Source: Corallococcus interemptor
GTDB taxonomy: Bacteria > Myxococcota > Myxococcia > Myxococcales > Myxococcaceae
Reading direction: 5' to 3'
Assembly: GCF_003668875.1 (NCBI RefSeq)
Contig: NZ_RAWM01000017.1
Span: forward strand, 39,767 to 103,766
DNA: 64,000 nucleotides
Part shown: positions 27,698 to 39,800 of the stretch, one piece after another
Position numbering within the stretch: position 1 is the first letter of the stretch
Layout of the letters: each line of letters begins with the position of its first letter
Translations under genes and position numbers: made by a program
Notes under the pieces: generated by a model
The model's input: the letters and a program-made list of their open reading frames with translations, nothing else
Told to the model about the DNA's origin: nothing
Databases searched by the model: none

Positions 27698-28579
27698 TCA
27701 CTCCTGCTTCAGGGTCCGGAACACGGCGGGCAGTTCCTGCTCACCCAGCCCAGCGCCGAGCGCTCGCCGGTAGTTCTCCAGCAGCTCCCGGGGGAAGCGC
27801 GCGCTGATGCGGGCGTCGGTGCTCAGCCGGACGATGTGCTCGAGGGCGGCGACGTGGGTGTTGAGGCTGCACTGCTGGCCGGTGAAGTCGTTGTTCTCGA
27901 TCATGCCCTGCGCGGCGTCGGCGGTGACGGAGATCAACCCCAGGAAGGAGTTCTTCTGGGCGAAGAAGGCCTTGGGGTCCAACCCCTCGGCCTGGCACAT
28001 CGCCGCGGCGTGGAGGACCGCCAGCGAGCCGCCGTAGAAGGCCTCCAGGATGGCGCAGTCGAGCGTCGCGGCGGAGCCGATCTTCTCGTCGACGTAGACG
28101 GAGGTCTTGGCGATGGCCTGGAGGGTTTCCTGGTGCCGGTCGAACACGGCGCGCGACCCGGCGTAGTAGACCGTCGCGTAGTCGGTGGCCACGAACGCGG
28201 GAAAGGCGAGGATCGCCGCGTCCAGGTAGTCCACGCCGTGGGCCCTCGCCCACTCCAGCCCGCCGCGCGCATCCGCCGGTGAGCCGCTGGTGAGCTGGAC
28301 GACCGTCGTTCCAGCCAGCGCCGACGCGATGGCCGGTGAGCCGACCAGCTCCGACCATGCGGCGTAGTTGGACAGCGAGACGACCACGAGCGCCCGCCCG
28401 GCGACGGCCTCCACCAGGCTCTCGAAGGCGACGGTGCCACCGCCCACGGCCCGGGCCTTGGCCGGCGTCCGGTTCCAGACCGCGACGTCGTGCCCCGCCG
28501 CGGCGAACGCCCGGGCCAGCGCGCTGCCCATGAGACCACTGCCAATCACCGCGAGCTTCGCCGGACGGCTGGAAGTCAT
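27698..28579 (-). CDS. NADP-dependent oxidoreductase, 6PGDH-type (imine-reductase-like)
   Basis: 293 residues from ATG 28579, which AGGAG precedes by seven bases (a GTG two codons earlier is too close). Rossmann motif GSGLMGSALARAF at about 12-24, NRTPAKA giving NADP preference, then an all-helical C-terminal dimerisation domain. Related to beta-hydroxyacid dehydrogenases and imine reductases. The usual catalytic Lys of hydroxyacid dehydrogenases is not evident, which favours the imine-reductase-like group; exact substrate unknown. Confidence 0.85.
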   Translation of the reverse strand: MTSSRPAKLAVIGSGLMGSALARAFAAAGHDVAVWNRTPAKARAVGGGTVAFESLVEAVAGRALVVVSLSNYAAWSELVGSPAIASALAGTTVVQLTSGSPADARGGLEWARAHGVDYLDAAILAFPAFVATDYATVYYAGSRAVFDRHQETLQAIAKTSVYVDEKIGSAATLDCAILEAFYGGSLAVLHAAAMCQAEGLDPKAFFAQKNSFLGLISVTADAAQGMIENNDFTGQQCSLNTHVAALEHIVRLSTDARISARFPRELLENYRRALGAGLGEQELPAVFRTLKQE

Positions 28580-28718
28580 CTGCACACTCCTGTGATGCGA
28601 GAGGTCCCCCAGCCTCGGAGCGCGAGGCCTCCGGCGTCAACCCGGCCGCTTGCCCACCGGCCTGGCGTTCTTCCTCACTCCAGGTGCGCCCGCACCGCGT
28701 CATCCCCATCCCTCCGCC

Positions 28719-29735
28719 ATGGCCAGGACGATGAAATCCGTGCAGGTGAAGAAGGCAGGCGGCCCGCTCGAGACCGTGGAGCGCGAGGTCCCCGAGCCTG
28801 GACCCGGGCAGGTGCGCATCGCGGTGGAGGCGTGCGGCGTCTGCCACAGCGACGCCATCACCAAGGAAGGCTGGATGCCCATCCAGTACCCGCGCGTGCC
28901 GGGCCACGAGGTGGTGGGCCGCATCGACCGCGTGGGCTCCGGCGTGACGGCCTGGAAGGAAGGACAGCACGTCGGCGTGGGCTGGCACGGGGGCCACTGC
29001 GGCCAGTGTGTCGCGTGCCGCAGCGGGGACTTCGTCACCTGCGAGAAGCAGCAGGTCTGCGGCATCAGCTACGACGGCGGCTACGCGGAGTACATGGTCG
29101 CTCCCCAGGAGGCGCTGGCCCGCATCCCGGAGGGCATGTCCTCCGAGGACGCCGCGCCCCTGCTCTGCGCGGGCGTCACCACCTACAACTCCCTGCGCAA
29201 CATGGGCGCGCGGCCGGGGGACCTGGTGGCCGTGCAAGGCATTGGCGGGCTGGGCCACCTGGCCATCCAGTACGCCAGCAAGTTCGGCTACCGCACCGTG
29301 GCCATCTCGCGCGGGGCGGACAAGAAGGCCCTGGCGCTGGAGCTGGGCGCGCACGAATACATCGACACGGAGAAGGAGAAGCCCGCGGAGGCCCTCCAGA
29401 AGCTGGGCGGCGCGCGCGTCATCATGATGACCGCGTCGAGCAGCAGCCTCGCGGGCGAGCTGTTGGGAGGCCTGGGCCGCAACGGCACCCTGCTGCTGTT
29501 GGGCGCGGGCTCGGAGCCCATCCCTGTCAGCAGCCTGTCCATGATCAGCAAGCGCACGCGCATCCAGGGCTGGCCCAGCGGCGTGCCCCAGGACTCGCAG
29601 GAGACCATGGAGTTCAGCGCGCTGGCCGGGGTGCGCTCGCGCAACGAAGTGTTCCCTCTGGATCGCGCGGCGGAGGCCTTCGACCGGATGATGAGCAACA
29701 AGGCCCGCTTCCGCGTGGTGCTCAAGATGCGCTGA
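28719..29735 (+). CDS. Zinc-dependent alcohol dehydrogenase
   Basis: 338 residues from ATG 28719 (ATG 28731 is an alternative). Zinc ligands in CGVCHSD and PGHE, structural site HCGQCVACRSGDFVTC near residue 95, Rossmann GIGGLGHLAIQYA near 170. Belongs to the same MDR superfamily as the gene at 23046 but to a different subgroup (propanol-preferring alcohol dehydrogenases). Divergent from the 6PGDH-type gene across a 139-base region. Confidence 0.9.
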   Translation: MARTMKSVQVKKAGGPLETVEREVPEPGPGQVRIAVEACGVCHSDAITKEGWMPIQYPRVPGHEVVGRIDRVGSGVTAWKEGQHVGVGWHGGHCGQCVACRSGDFVTCEKQQVCGISYDGGYAEYMVAPQEALARIPEGMSSEDAAPLLCAGVTTYNSLRNMGARPGDLVAVQGIGGLGHLAIQYASKFGYRTVAISRGADKKALALELGAHEYIDTEKEKPAEALQKLGGARVIMMTASSSSLAGELLGGLGRNGTLLLLGAGSEPIPVSSLSMISKRTRIQGWPSGVPQDSQETMEFSALAGVRSRNEVFPLDRAAEAFDRMMSNKARFRVVLKMR

Positions 29736-29781
29736 AGGCTCGTGCTTGCCGGGGACGGGCCGGGGTGGGAATGCTTGCGGC

Positions 29782-31314
29782 ATGTCCCCTGCCCGTCCGC
29801 TCGTCCGCCTCGCGGCGCTGTCCCTCGCCCTGGCCCTCCCGGCGCCCTCCAGTGCCCAGGAGGCCCCGCCTTCCGCGCGTGAGCGCGACGCCGCGCTGCT
29901 CGTGGGGAGCCTGCTGGGCGGAACGCCCATGCTCGACGACCTGCGCTCCCTGGTGGACGAGGTGGGCGGCAGGGCCACGGGCTCCGAGGCCAACAGCCGC
30001 TCCGTGGAGTGGGCGCTGGCGCGCTTCCGCGCCGCCGGAGTGACGGCGCGCACGGAAGCCTTCCCCATGCCGGCGCTGTGGCTGGAGCGCGGCGCTACGG
30101 CCTCCGTGCAGGGCCCGGGCGTGCGCTTCGCCCCGCGCGTGGCCGCGATGCCCTTCTCCACCGCCACGCCCAAGGCCGGCCTCACCGCGCCGCTGGTGGA
30201 CGCGGGCCGCGGCACCGGGGCGGATCTCCAGCGGTTGGGCGCGAAGGCGAAGGGCGCGTTCCTGCTGGTGGAGACGGACGAACTCAAGGACGTGGACGGC
30301 CTCTTTCGCGAGTACGACGAGGCCACCGCCATCGAGTCCCGCGCGTTCGCCGCGGGCGTGGCCGGCGTCGTCTACATGGGCAGCCGTCCGGGCAACCAGC
30401 TGTACCGGCACAGCGTCTCCGTGGGCCCCCGGAACACCCGCCCCATGATGGTGATGGAGCGCGACGGCGCGAAGCGCGCGCTGCGGCTGCTGCGCGCGGG
30501 CAAGGCCCTGAGCCTCACCGCGGCGTTGGACCTGAAGACAGGCGGCCCCTACGAGTCGCGCAACGTCATCGGGGAGCTGCGCGGCACCACGCACCCGGAC
30601 GAGGTCGTCGTGCTGGGCGCGCACCTGGACAGCTGGGACCTGGGCGGCGGCGCGCTCGACAACGGCGCCAACGTCGCGATGCTCCTGGACCTCGCGCGGC
30701 AGATGCAGCGCCTGGGCCTGAAGCCCGCGCGCACCCTGCGCTTCGCGCTGTGGAACGGCGAGGAGCAGGGCATGTACGGCTCCGCGGGCTACACGCGCTC
30801 GCACGCGGCGGAGTTGAACCAGCACACGATGGCGCTGTCGGTGGACATCGGCTGCGGGCGCATCACCGGCTTCTACACGAACGGCCGGCCCGCCCTGGTG
30901 CCGCTGGTGGACGCCGCGCTCAAGCCCGTGGCGGGCCTGGGGCCCTTCACCCAGGTGGACGTGCCGGTGGTGGGCACCGACAACTTCGACTTCATGATGC
31001 ACGGCGTGGCCAACCTCATCGCCAACCAGGAGCCGGCCACGTACGGGCCCAACTACCACGCGCGCTCGGACGAGTTCGAACAGTGCGACGCTCGCACCCT
31101 GCGCGCCAACGCGGCCGTGGTGGGTGCGCTCGCGTGGGGCTTCGCCACCATGGAAGAGAAGCTGCCCCGCCAGAGCCGCGCGGAGGTGGAGGCGCTCATC
31201 CGCGACACCGACCTGGGCTCGCAGATGAAGTCCTTCAACGTCTGGGAGGAGTGGGCCGCCGGCACCCGGGGCCATCCCCTGGAGGGCAAGCCCACCACTC
31301 CCGCTCCGCGCTGA
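29782..31314 (+). CDS. Secreted M28-family zinc aminopeptidase
   Basis: 510 residues from ATG 29782. Signal peptide at 1-26 (hydrophobic core LAALSLALALPAP, cleavage near SSAQ). A PA-type insert occupies about 120-250. Zinc ligands: HLDSWDLG with D nearby in LDNGANVA, NGEEQG with the Glu pair, and a later HARSDEFEQ; this is the M28 arrangement. It resembles plasma glutamate carboxypeptidase-like exopeptidases. Likely used in extracellular protein breakdown, in line with the predatory lifestyle of myxobacteria (inference). Confidence 0.92.
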   Translation: MSPARPLVRLAALSLALALPAPSSAQEAPPSARERDAALLVGSLLGGTPMLDDLRSLVDEVGGRATGSEANSRSVEWALARFRAAGVTARTEAFPMPALWLERGATASVQGPGVRFAPRVAAMPFSTATPKAGLTAPLVDAGRGTGADLQRLGAKAKGAFLLVETDELKDVDGLFREYDEATAIESRAFAAGVAGVVYMGSRPGNQLYRHSVSVGPRNTRPMMVMERDGAKRALRLLRAGKALSLTAALDLKTGGPYESRNVIGELRGTTHPDEVVVLGAHLDSWDLGGGALDNGANVAMLLDLARQMQRLGLKPARTLRFALWNGEEQGMYGSAGYTRSHAAELNQHTMALSVDIGCGRITGFYTNGRPALVPLVDAALKPVAGLGPFTQVDVPVVGTDNFDFMMHGVANLIANQEPATYGPNYHARSDEFEQCDARTLRANAAVVGALAWGFATMEEKLPRQSRAEVEALIRDTDLGSQMKSFNVWEEWAAGTRGHPLEGKPTTPAPR

Positions 31315-31316
31315 CG

Positions 31317-32333
31317 CTACTGCTGCCGGATGTAGACGGCGTTGATGCGGTTGTTCCCCGCACCCGGCGCGCTCTTCACCGTGAGGCGCCCGTCCGACAC
31401 CGCGACGCGCGCGATGCCGGTGGTGAAGCCGTAGCCCGTGGGCATGCCGCTGAGCACCACCGTGTCCTCCGCCTGGATGCGGTAGGCGCCCACATAGTTG
31501 AAGGGCTCTCCGGCCAGCATGCTCACTTCGTAGACGCCGTTGGGCACGGCGATCTCCCAGACGCGATCGCCGCCCTGCTGCATGCGCGCGTGGCGCTGCG
31601 CGACGATGTCCACGTCATGGCCCGCGTCCACCATGTTGGCCGTGTTGTCCACGTTCCAGCCGTAGGTGAAGCCGAACTGCCGCGCGCCGTAGACGAGCCC
31701 GTTGTCCGGCAGGTAGCCGAAGTTCTCCAGGGGCGGGTTGGACGCGGGCTGGAAGTTGATGTCGATGCCGAACTTCCGCTTCACCTCCAGGAACGCGAGC
31801 TTGTTGTTCACCGCCGGGCTGCTGCTGCGCACCGTGAGCCGGCCATCGCTCACGTCCACCAGCTTCACCGCTTCGAAGAAGTGCTGATCCGCCGTGGGCG
31901 TCCCGCGCAGCACGTCGCCGTAGTACTCGACGCTGAAGGCGTACTCGCTGTCGATGAAGTCCGAGTCCCCCGCCACCAGCCGCACCTCGTAGTAGCCGTT
32001 GGGCACGGCCAGCTCCCAGGTGTAGTTCGCGCCGTTCTGCGTGCGGATGAGGGTGTCGTACGCCTGCGACGGCGTGTTGGGGTTGTTGCGATCTCTTGTG
32101 TTGGCGGTGTTGTCCTGGTTCCACCCGTAGGTGAAGCCATTGCCCCGGTTGCCGTACACCTGCCCGGAGTCCGCGACGAAGCCCGCGGGCACCGGCGCGT
32201 TCGCGGGCTGGAAGTTCACCCGCAGCTCGAACGGCGCGAAGGGAGAGAAGGGGCCGGGGGACTGGGCGTGGGCCGGCGAGGACGCGAGCGTCAGGCCCAG
32301 CGTCGCGGCGGCGGACAGCAGGAACTTCTTCAT
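31317..32333 (-). CDS. Secreted protein with two malectin-like carbohydrate-binding domains
   Basis: 338 residues. Signal peptide at 1-23 (KKFLLSAAATLGLTLASSPAHA). Two tandem domains of about 155 residues (about 33-185 and 190-336) repeat the same pattern: RVNFQPANAP / DINFQPASNP, then GFTYGWN and ANPNGYYEV-like strands, ending in SDGRLTV. This is the fold of malectin-type carbohydrate-binding modules. Each domain has aromatic residues for sugar stacking. No catalytic domain. Probable exopolysaccharide or cell-wall binder. Confidence 0.82.
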   Translation of the reverse strand: MKKFLLSAAATLGLTLASSPAHAQSPGPFSPFAPFELRVNFQPANAPVPAGFVADSGQVYGNRGNGFTYGWNQDNTANTRDRNNPNTPSQAYDTLIRTQNGANYTWELAVPNGYYEVRLVAGDSDFIDSEYAFSVEYYGDVLRGTPTADQHFFEAVKLVDVSDGRLTVRSSSPAVNNKLAFLEVKRKFGIDINFQPASNPPLENFGYLPDNGLVYGARQFGFTYGWNVDNTANMVDAGHDVDIVAQRHARMQQGGDRVWEIAVPNGVYEVSMLAGEPFNYVGAYRIQAEDTVVLSGMPTGYGFTTGIARVAVSDGRLTVKSAPGAGNNRINAVYIRQQ

Positions 32334-32355
32334 CCGAAACCTCGGAAGACAGAGT

Positions 32356-32381
32356 GGAAATCGCGGTTTAGCGCGATTTCC
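32356..32381. repeat. Perfect 10-bp inverted repeat upstream of the malectin-like gene
   Basis: GGAAATCGCG (32356-32365), 6-nt loop, CGCGATTTCC (32372-32381). It lies 23-48 bases before the malectin-like start and about 22 bases after the small coiled-coil stop, both on the minus strand. Could be an operator or a terminator; no T-run follows on the minus strand. Confidence 0.55.
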
Positions 32382-32402
32382 TCTACCCTCCGTGCGGTTT
32401 CG

Positions 32403-32597
32403 TCATGGCTGGGCGGCCGGTCGAGCCTGCGCCTCCACCTCACGCTGGATGGCCTGCAGCCGTTCGAGCGTGTCCTTCAGGTGCTCGCGCAGGTCGCGCG
32501 TGTCGGTGTGGACCACCTCGTCACGCAGCGCATCGATGCTTTCGGCCAGCGACACTTGGAGGAGATGGATCTGCTGCTGGGAGAGCTCCAGGACCAT
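32403..32597 (-). CDS. Small coiled-coil protein
   Basis: 64 residues from ATG 32597 (MVLELSQQQIHLLQ) with GAGG six bases ahead. The longer frame from 32666 lacks a ribosome site and looks like shadow. Almost entirely helical with heptads (LRDEVVHTDTRDLREHLKDTLERLQAIQREVE), ending in an Ala/Pro/Gln tail. Probably a short dimeric protein; function unknown. Confidence 0.6.
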   Translation of the reverse strand: MVLELSQQQIHLLQVSLAESIDALRDEVVHTDTRDLREHLKDTLERLQAIQREVEAQARPAAQP

Positions 32598-32765
32598 GGG
32601 ACACCTCACCCTCAGAGGGACACGAGCGAGCGGCTCACCAGAAAGTGTAAGCACGCGCTCGCCCACTGCCCCTGACCCGGCCGCTGTCGCCTGGCCGGGT
32701 GTCCGCCCTCCTGCCCCCAGGGTGCGGCGCCTTCAAGCTGGCTGCCGCACCCCAGGAACAACGGC

Positions 32766-34844
<2,079 letters not shown>

Positions 34845-35102
34845 CCGTTCCTCCAGAGCAGTCCCGGGGGTCACTGACCGCTCGCCCTGCGGGGCGCTCG
34901 CGTGCCGCGCGAAAATGTGCGGAGGCCTATACGTGATTTCAGGGCAAGCGGGGAGCCTCCTCGGAGCAGAGGGGCCATGACGCGGGAGGGCCCCCCGGGC
35001 GCCGGAAGTGGTGGTGGGACCCTGCCGAGTGAACCTAAGTAATCGTATTCATTGACGAATCACCGGAAGACAGGGGGCGCCACAGGGTCGTTGCGCCACC
35101 AG

Positions 35103-36815
35103 CTATCCACGGTTCGAAGCATCCCTCGCGAGGAGGAGCTGGCGCAGCCGGGCCGTCTGGTCCGCGCTCCAGCCTTCGGGCCGCAGGAGCGCGACCCAGC
35201 CGTCCACGTGCTCGCCGGTGTAGACGTGGCCGTATCCGGCGGGGACCTCCATCCCCAGGGGAAGGTCCGCGGTCACCTGCCAGAACGTGACGAAGGGGAT
35301 CCACACCATCTGGCCCAGGACGTCCGCGCCCCGGGGCTCGCGCAGCCAGTCCGGCCGGTGCACCAGGAGCCGGGGGCTCCACCAGGTGATGGGGTCGGAG
35401 GGGTGCAGCAGGTACAGCACGCGCGAGTCCCCCCAGGGCTCGGACGCGGGCGGGATGTCGCTCCCCGGCCGGCGGCTGAAGCGGACGATGCGGCCGCTTC
35501 TGTAGACGGGCTCCACCTCCGGGCTGCCCGCGTCGCGGTGGTCGGTGAAGGCGCGATACAGGGTGTTGAAGTTCGGCGGCCCGACGAAGAGGACCCCGTC
35601 GGCGCGGTTGGCCAGGTCCCGCTCGCCGCTGAACGCCGTCTCTCCGCCGTAGGAGCCCAGGCTCTCTCCAAACACCAGCAGCTTGGGGCGCCGCGCCGGA
35701 GGACGCCGCGACCAGCGTTCATACACTTCGTCGAAGAGCGCCCTGCCCGACTCCCGGGCCCGATCCTGATCCACCAGGACGGAGAGCCACGACCACAGAT
35801 GCGAGTACTGCATGGCGACGATGGCCGAGTCACCGCGCGCCAGGTACTCGAAGGCGTCCACGGACTCCGGCACCACCCAGCCGCTGCCCGTCGTCGTCAC
35901 CACGAGCAGGTACTCGCGGTCGAAGCCGCCGGCCCGCTCCAGGTCGTCCACCGCGACCGCCGCGCGCGCCTCCGCGTCCGGGGCGGAGGCGTAGCCCGCG
36001 TACGCGCGGATCGGCTCCTTCACCGCCGTGCCATGGAACCGGGAGAGGTCGTCGACCGAGGGCCCGCGTCCGATGAAGTTGCGCCCTTCCCTCCCCAGGG
36101 ACTCCCACGGGATGGAGGAGCCGGGGCCGCCGGAGCGCAGCGCCGTCCGGGGTTGGACCACGCCCTCGTCGGTCATCAGGTCCTGCACCGCCAGGGTGCG
36201 GTCCGCCGTGGCGATGAGCCCGTCCCACAGCACGCCGCTGGCCACCAGCGCGGTGATCACCACCACGGCCAGGCCGCTGGTCGCCCGGGCCGCGCGAGGA
36301 CCGATGTGCCGTGAGAGTCGCGTGGCCAGCGCGCGGAACACGGCGCGCAGTCCGCGCCCCATGGCGACGAGCAGGAAGAAGAAGGCCGCCGCGACGAAGG
36401 GGGCGAGCAGATAGCCCGCGCGGCCCGGCGACGGCATGCCCATGAGCTCCCGCAAACGGTGCTGCCAGTGCCAGCCGAGCAGCAGCGCGCCCGTCAAAGC
36501 CACCAGGGCCGTCGCGAAGAAGCCCTGCCACGCGAGCTTTCGGGGTGTCCTCGCGGGGCGGTCCGCGAACTCCCGCCAGAGCCATGCGCCCAGGCAACCC
36601 AGCCCATAGCCCATCGCCGCGCTGAGGCCGCTGACGAAGCCCTGGAACGGCCCGCTGCGCGGCAGCAGCGATGGTGTGAAAGCCAGACATGCGAAGAGCA
36701 GCGCGACCCAGGACCCCGGCAATGAGTAGCGGAGCCAGCGAGGCCAGGTCCGGCTGGCACGCCTGGCGCTGCGTACTTGGACGGGTTGCTCGGCGTGGGT
36801 GAGGAGGTGCTCCAT
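35103..36815 (-). CDS. Membrane alpha/beta hydrolase (Abhydrolase_9-like)
   Basis: 570 residues from ATG 36815 (GTG 36821 is possible). Four hydrophobic segments in the first 200 residues form an N-terminal membrane domain; the C-terminal half is an alpha/beta hydrolase with the nucleophile elbow GESLGSYGG near residue 383. The arrangement matches the abhydrolase_9 membrane family known mainly from actinobacteria. The catalytic His and acid are not certain by eye. Substrate is unknown; a role at the membrane (lipid or ester) is plausible. Confidence 0.85.
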   Translation of the reverse strand: MEHLLTHAEQPVQVRSARRASRTWPRWLRYSLPGSWVALLFACLAFTPSLLPRSGPFQGFVSGLSAAMGYGLGCLGAWLWREFADRPARTPRKLAWQGFFATALVALTGALLLGWHWQHRLRELMGMPSPGRAGYLLAPFVAAAFFFLLVAMGRGLRAVFRALATRLSRHIGPRAARATSGLAVVVITALVASGVLWDGLIATADRTLAVQDLMTDEGVVQPRTALRSGGPGSSIPWESLGREGRNFIGRGPSVDDLSRFHGTAVKEPIRAYAGYASAPDAEARAAVAVDDLERAGGFDREYLLVVTTTGSGWVVPESVDAFEYLARGDSAIVAMQYSHLWSWLSVLVDQDRARESGRALFDEVYERWSRRPPARRPKLLVFGESLGSYGGETAFSGERDLANRADGVLFVGPPNFNTLYRAFTDHRDAGSPEVEPVYRSGRIVRFSRRPGSDIPPASEPWGDSRVLYLLHPSDPITWWSPRLLVHRPDWLREPRGADVLGQMVWIPFVTFWQVTADLPLGMEVPAGYGHVYTGEHVDGWVALLRPEGWSADQTARLRQLLLARDASNRG

Positions 36816-36864
36816 GCGCACTTCCGAGGGTAGGCCCTGGGGCCTCCGGTGAACACGCCAGGCG

Positions 36865-39800
36865 TCAGGGGCGGTCTAGCGCCTGCTGGAGACGCCTTCC
36901 ATCCTCCGTGCGAGCCTCCTGGATGTTGAAGGCGCCCCTGTCTGGCAGCACGCCCCCGTGCCGCGCCAGATGAGCCAGCAGGGTCACCGTCCACGGGCCA
37001 CAGTTATGTTCGTCGTTGGCCGGTTGATACGCCTGGGTCGACGTCGTGACGCGGGCGTCCGGGAACAGGATGAGCAGGGACAGGCGAAGGGTCTCGGGCA
37101 GTCCGCGCGTCCCCTGCGGATCCACGTAATGAATCGCAGGTGAAAGATAGGGCTTCGCCGCCTGGAGGTCGAAGTGGAGGGAGAGCGCCGTCCAGTGATT
37201 GCCTCCGACATGAACTGGCGCCACGACGCATTGGGTCTCGGTGTCCCGAATGGCGGCGCGGACCTGTCGCAGGTTTTCCTCCAGCGTGAAGCCCTGGTGC
37301 AGATGCGCGTCAATGCCTTCCATGATGTAGACCCGGTCGCGCACGTCGCGCAGGTGCAACCCGAGTAGCACCCGGATTTCGTCCCCCGTGTACCAGTGGG
37401 TGTCCAGCCCCTGGACGAAGCGGTGTGAGTCCCCGGTGGACGTGGACGGCCCCTTGTTGGACCGGCTGAACGAAGGCACGGAGGACACAGGAGGCTTCGA
37501 GGTCGGAGCCTGACGGGACTTGCGGACCTCCGCGATGATGTCGCTCGGCGCCCAGCGCTCCTGAGGAAGGTCGTCATGGGAGGACAGCGTCAATTGCTCC
37601 ACCGAGGGGAGCAGCAACGCAATCCTGTCCACATGGGAGTTGATGAAGCCGCGGTTCACGGGGGAGAGCTTCGGGCCCTTCAACGCCGCTCGCAGCGTCT
37701 TCTGCAGTGAGCGCAGTGAACCGGGCAGGTCCCGCACCAGCTGCCGCACCTTGAGCGCGATGGCGTCATCCGACAACCGCGCCAGGGTCCCGTCCACACG
37801 GTACGGGGTCAGGGACAGGCTCAACAGCAACTCGTCCTCCTCCAGCAGACGCAGCGCCTCACGCACGGCGGCACGACACTCCGGCGGAACCTGCTTCGCG
37901 AGGCTCAGGCCGCTTCTCATCTCATTCACCAGGGACTGGAGCAGCGGCTTCACCTGGGAGATCAGCTGATTCACCGCCGCCTGGGCCTTCTTCACTTCGG
38001 GAGAGAACGCTGGCGCCTCGCGGGAGGTGGGCCGCATGCGCACGCCCTCCTCCCGCAGGTTGCCTCGGGCGGACGACGGCAACAGGGGCCTCAGCTCCGC
38101 CTTCAATTGCTCGAGCTCCGCCGCGACCATCCTCAGCGTCTCCTGATAGGTCCGTGGCACGGAGGTCTTCGCCGCCTCCTGAAGCAGGCTGGGCAGCGGA
38201 GACAGCCGGGACCAGAGCACCGTCACGAGCTCGGACGGCAGGACCCCCACCGTCGGTGCCCGGCCTTCGGGCGAGGTGGGCTCCAACCACTGGATGCAGA
38301 GGAGGAAGGACTGCGTCGCGACCCGAAGCAGGAGCTGCAGCTCCGCGCTCAGGGGCTCCTCCGGCACGCCCACGAGCCCCGCGAGTACCTCCAGGGTCTT
38401 CATTCCGCGCCGAAGCAGTGTCTCGGCCTTCTCACGCCGGCTCTCCAACAGCGCGGGCTGCCGGAGCTTCACTTCGTCCAATACCTTCGCATGCAGGGCC
38501 CAGGGAGCCCGGAACCCGCGCAGAGGCTCAACCGGTGTGCACAGCCGCCGAAGGATGCCGCCCAGGAGGCGCAGCGCCTCCCTGGCCACCTCGGGCTTGA
38601 TGGGCTGCATGTCCGGATCCTCGGACTCCACGTAGGACATCACGCCCGTGCCCACCTTGGACGTCGCATCGTGCGACCACCGCGGAAGCCAATACCCCTG
38701 GTCCGCGAGCGTCTTTCGCTCCCGATTCACCGCCTGCTGGACCGTGTCGTAGCCAGCGAACCCCTGCCCGTTCCAGTAGGCCCGCGACAGCATCCGCACC
38801 AGGCCAATGGGGTTGACCGCACCGGCGCGGGCTCCGTCCCGGATCCGGCACAGGTCGAGCACGTCGTAGGCGTCCTCCAGTTGCTGAGGCAGCACCGTGA
38901 AGACGGGCTTGCGTGGCTGGGGCACCGGGTCGGACTCCTTGCTCTCCTCGGACTTCTTGGGGGGTGGCAGCATCAGACGGGGAGCCGCCTCGATTTCCTC
39001 GCCCGAGCTGGCCTCGTATGAATCCACTACCTGATTGTCCCGAGGGGCGAGCGTCGCCTCGAACGTCTCCGTCAGCGTATGGGTGGGGCTGATGCGGATG
39101 TCGTAGAACAGCCGCCAGAGGACGAAGAGGCTCGCGGCGATGACGGACCTCGTGACGTTCGGCGCCTTCTCTCCCAATGCCTCCTGCCAGTGGTGGATGG
39201 CATTGACCGCGTGACCGGAGGCGCCTCCCCACAGGGGGCAGAGGTTCATCCGGTACGTCATGACATACTCCGCGTATTCATCCGGATTCCACGCGGCAAG
39301 GAATCGCGGATTCACGCCTTGAGCGACCACGCCATCGAACGTCTTTCTTTCCGGGCGGATGACCCGGTAGCTCCTGGGCCAGAGCAGCGGAGGCGGGTCC
39401 GCCAGAAGCTCCTTCCTGGGCAACGCGAGCGAGGCACGGACATCCGTGGGAGATTTGGGATCCTCGAACAGCTTGCGAAGATCATTGATGAGCATGCAGC
39501 AGCGCGCCACCGGTGGGAGCCTCAGCCAGATGGCCCGCACCGCTTCCGGGAGTGGCGCCAGGACCGCCTTGTCCGAGTCGTCCAGGGCGAACGCGATGAA
39601 CGCGCCCAGGACCTCCCGGGCCTTGAGCCGGTTGAGCTGCTTGCAGAGATCCGGCCCGAAATAATAGGCCATGTACTGACAGACCTTGATCGTGAAGAGG
39701 GTCTTCTTCTCAGCAATGGCTTTGTCGAAGTTGTCCTTTTGCCGGCCGACGTAGGCGCCAATGAGCTGGCGTTGCCGCGCCAGCATTCGAGGGCTGTTCG

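Noticed and set aside
27741..30332. 863-aa minus-strand frame over the oxidoreductase and alcohol dehydrogenase
   Set aside because: Shadow of real genes in other frames; no motif.
30009..32675. 888-aa plus-strand frame across the M28 peptidase and malectin-like genes
   Set aside because: Runs over three well-supported genes on both strands; composition is Arg/Ala/His/Pro shadow type.
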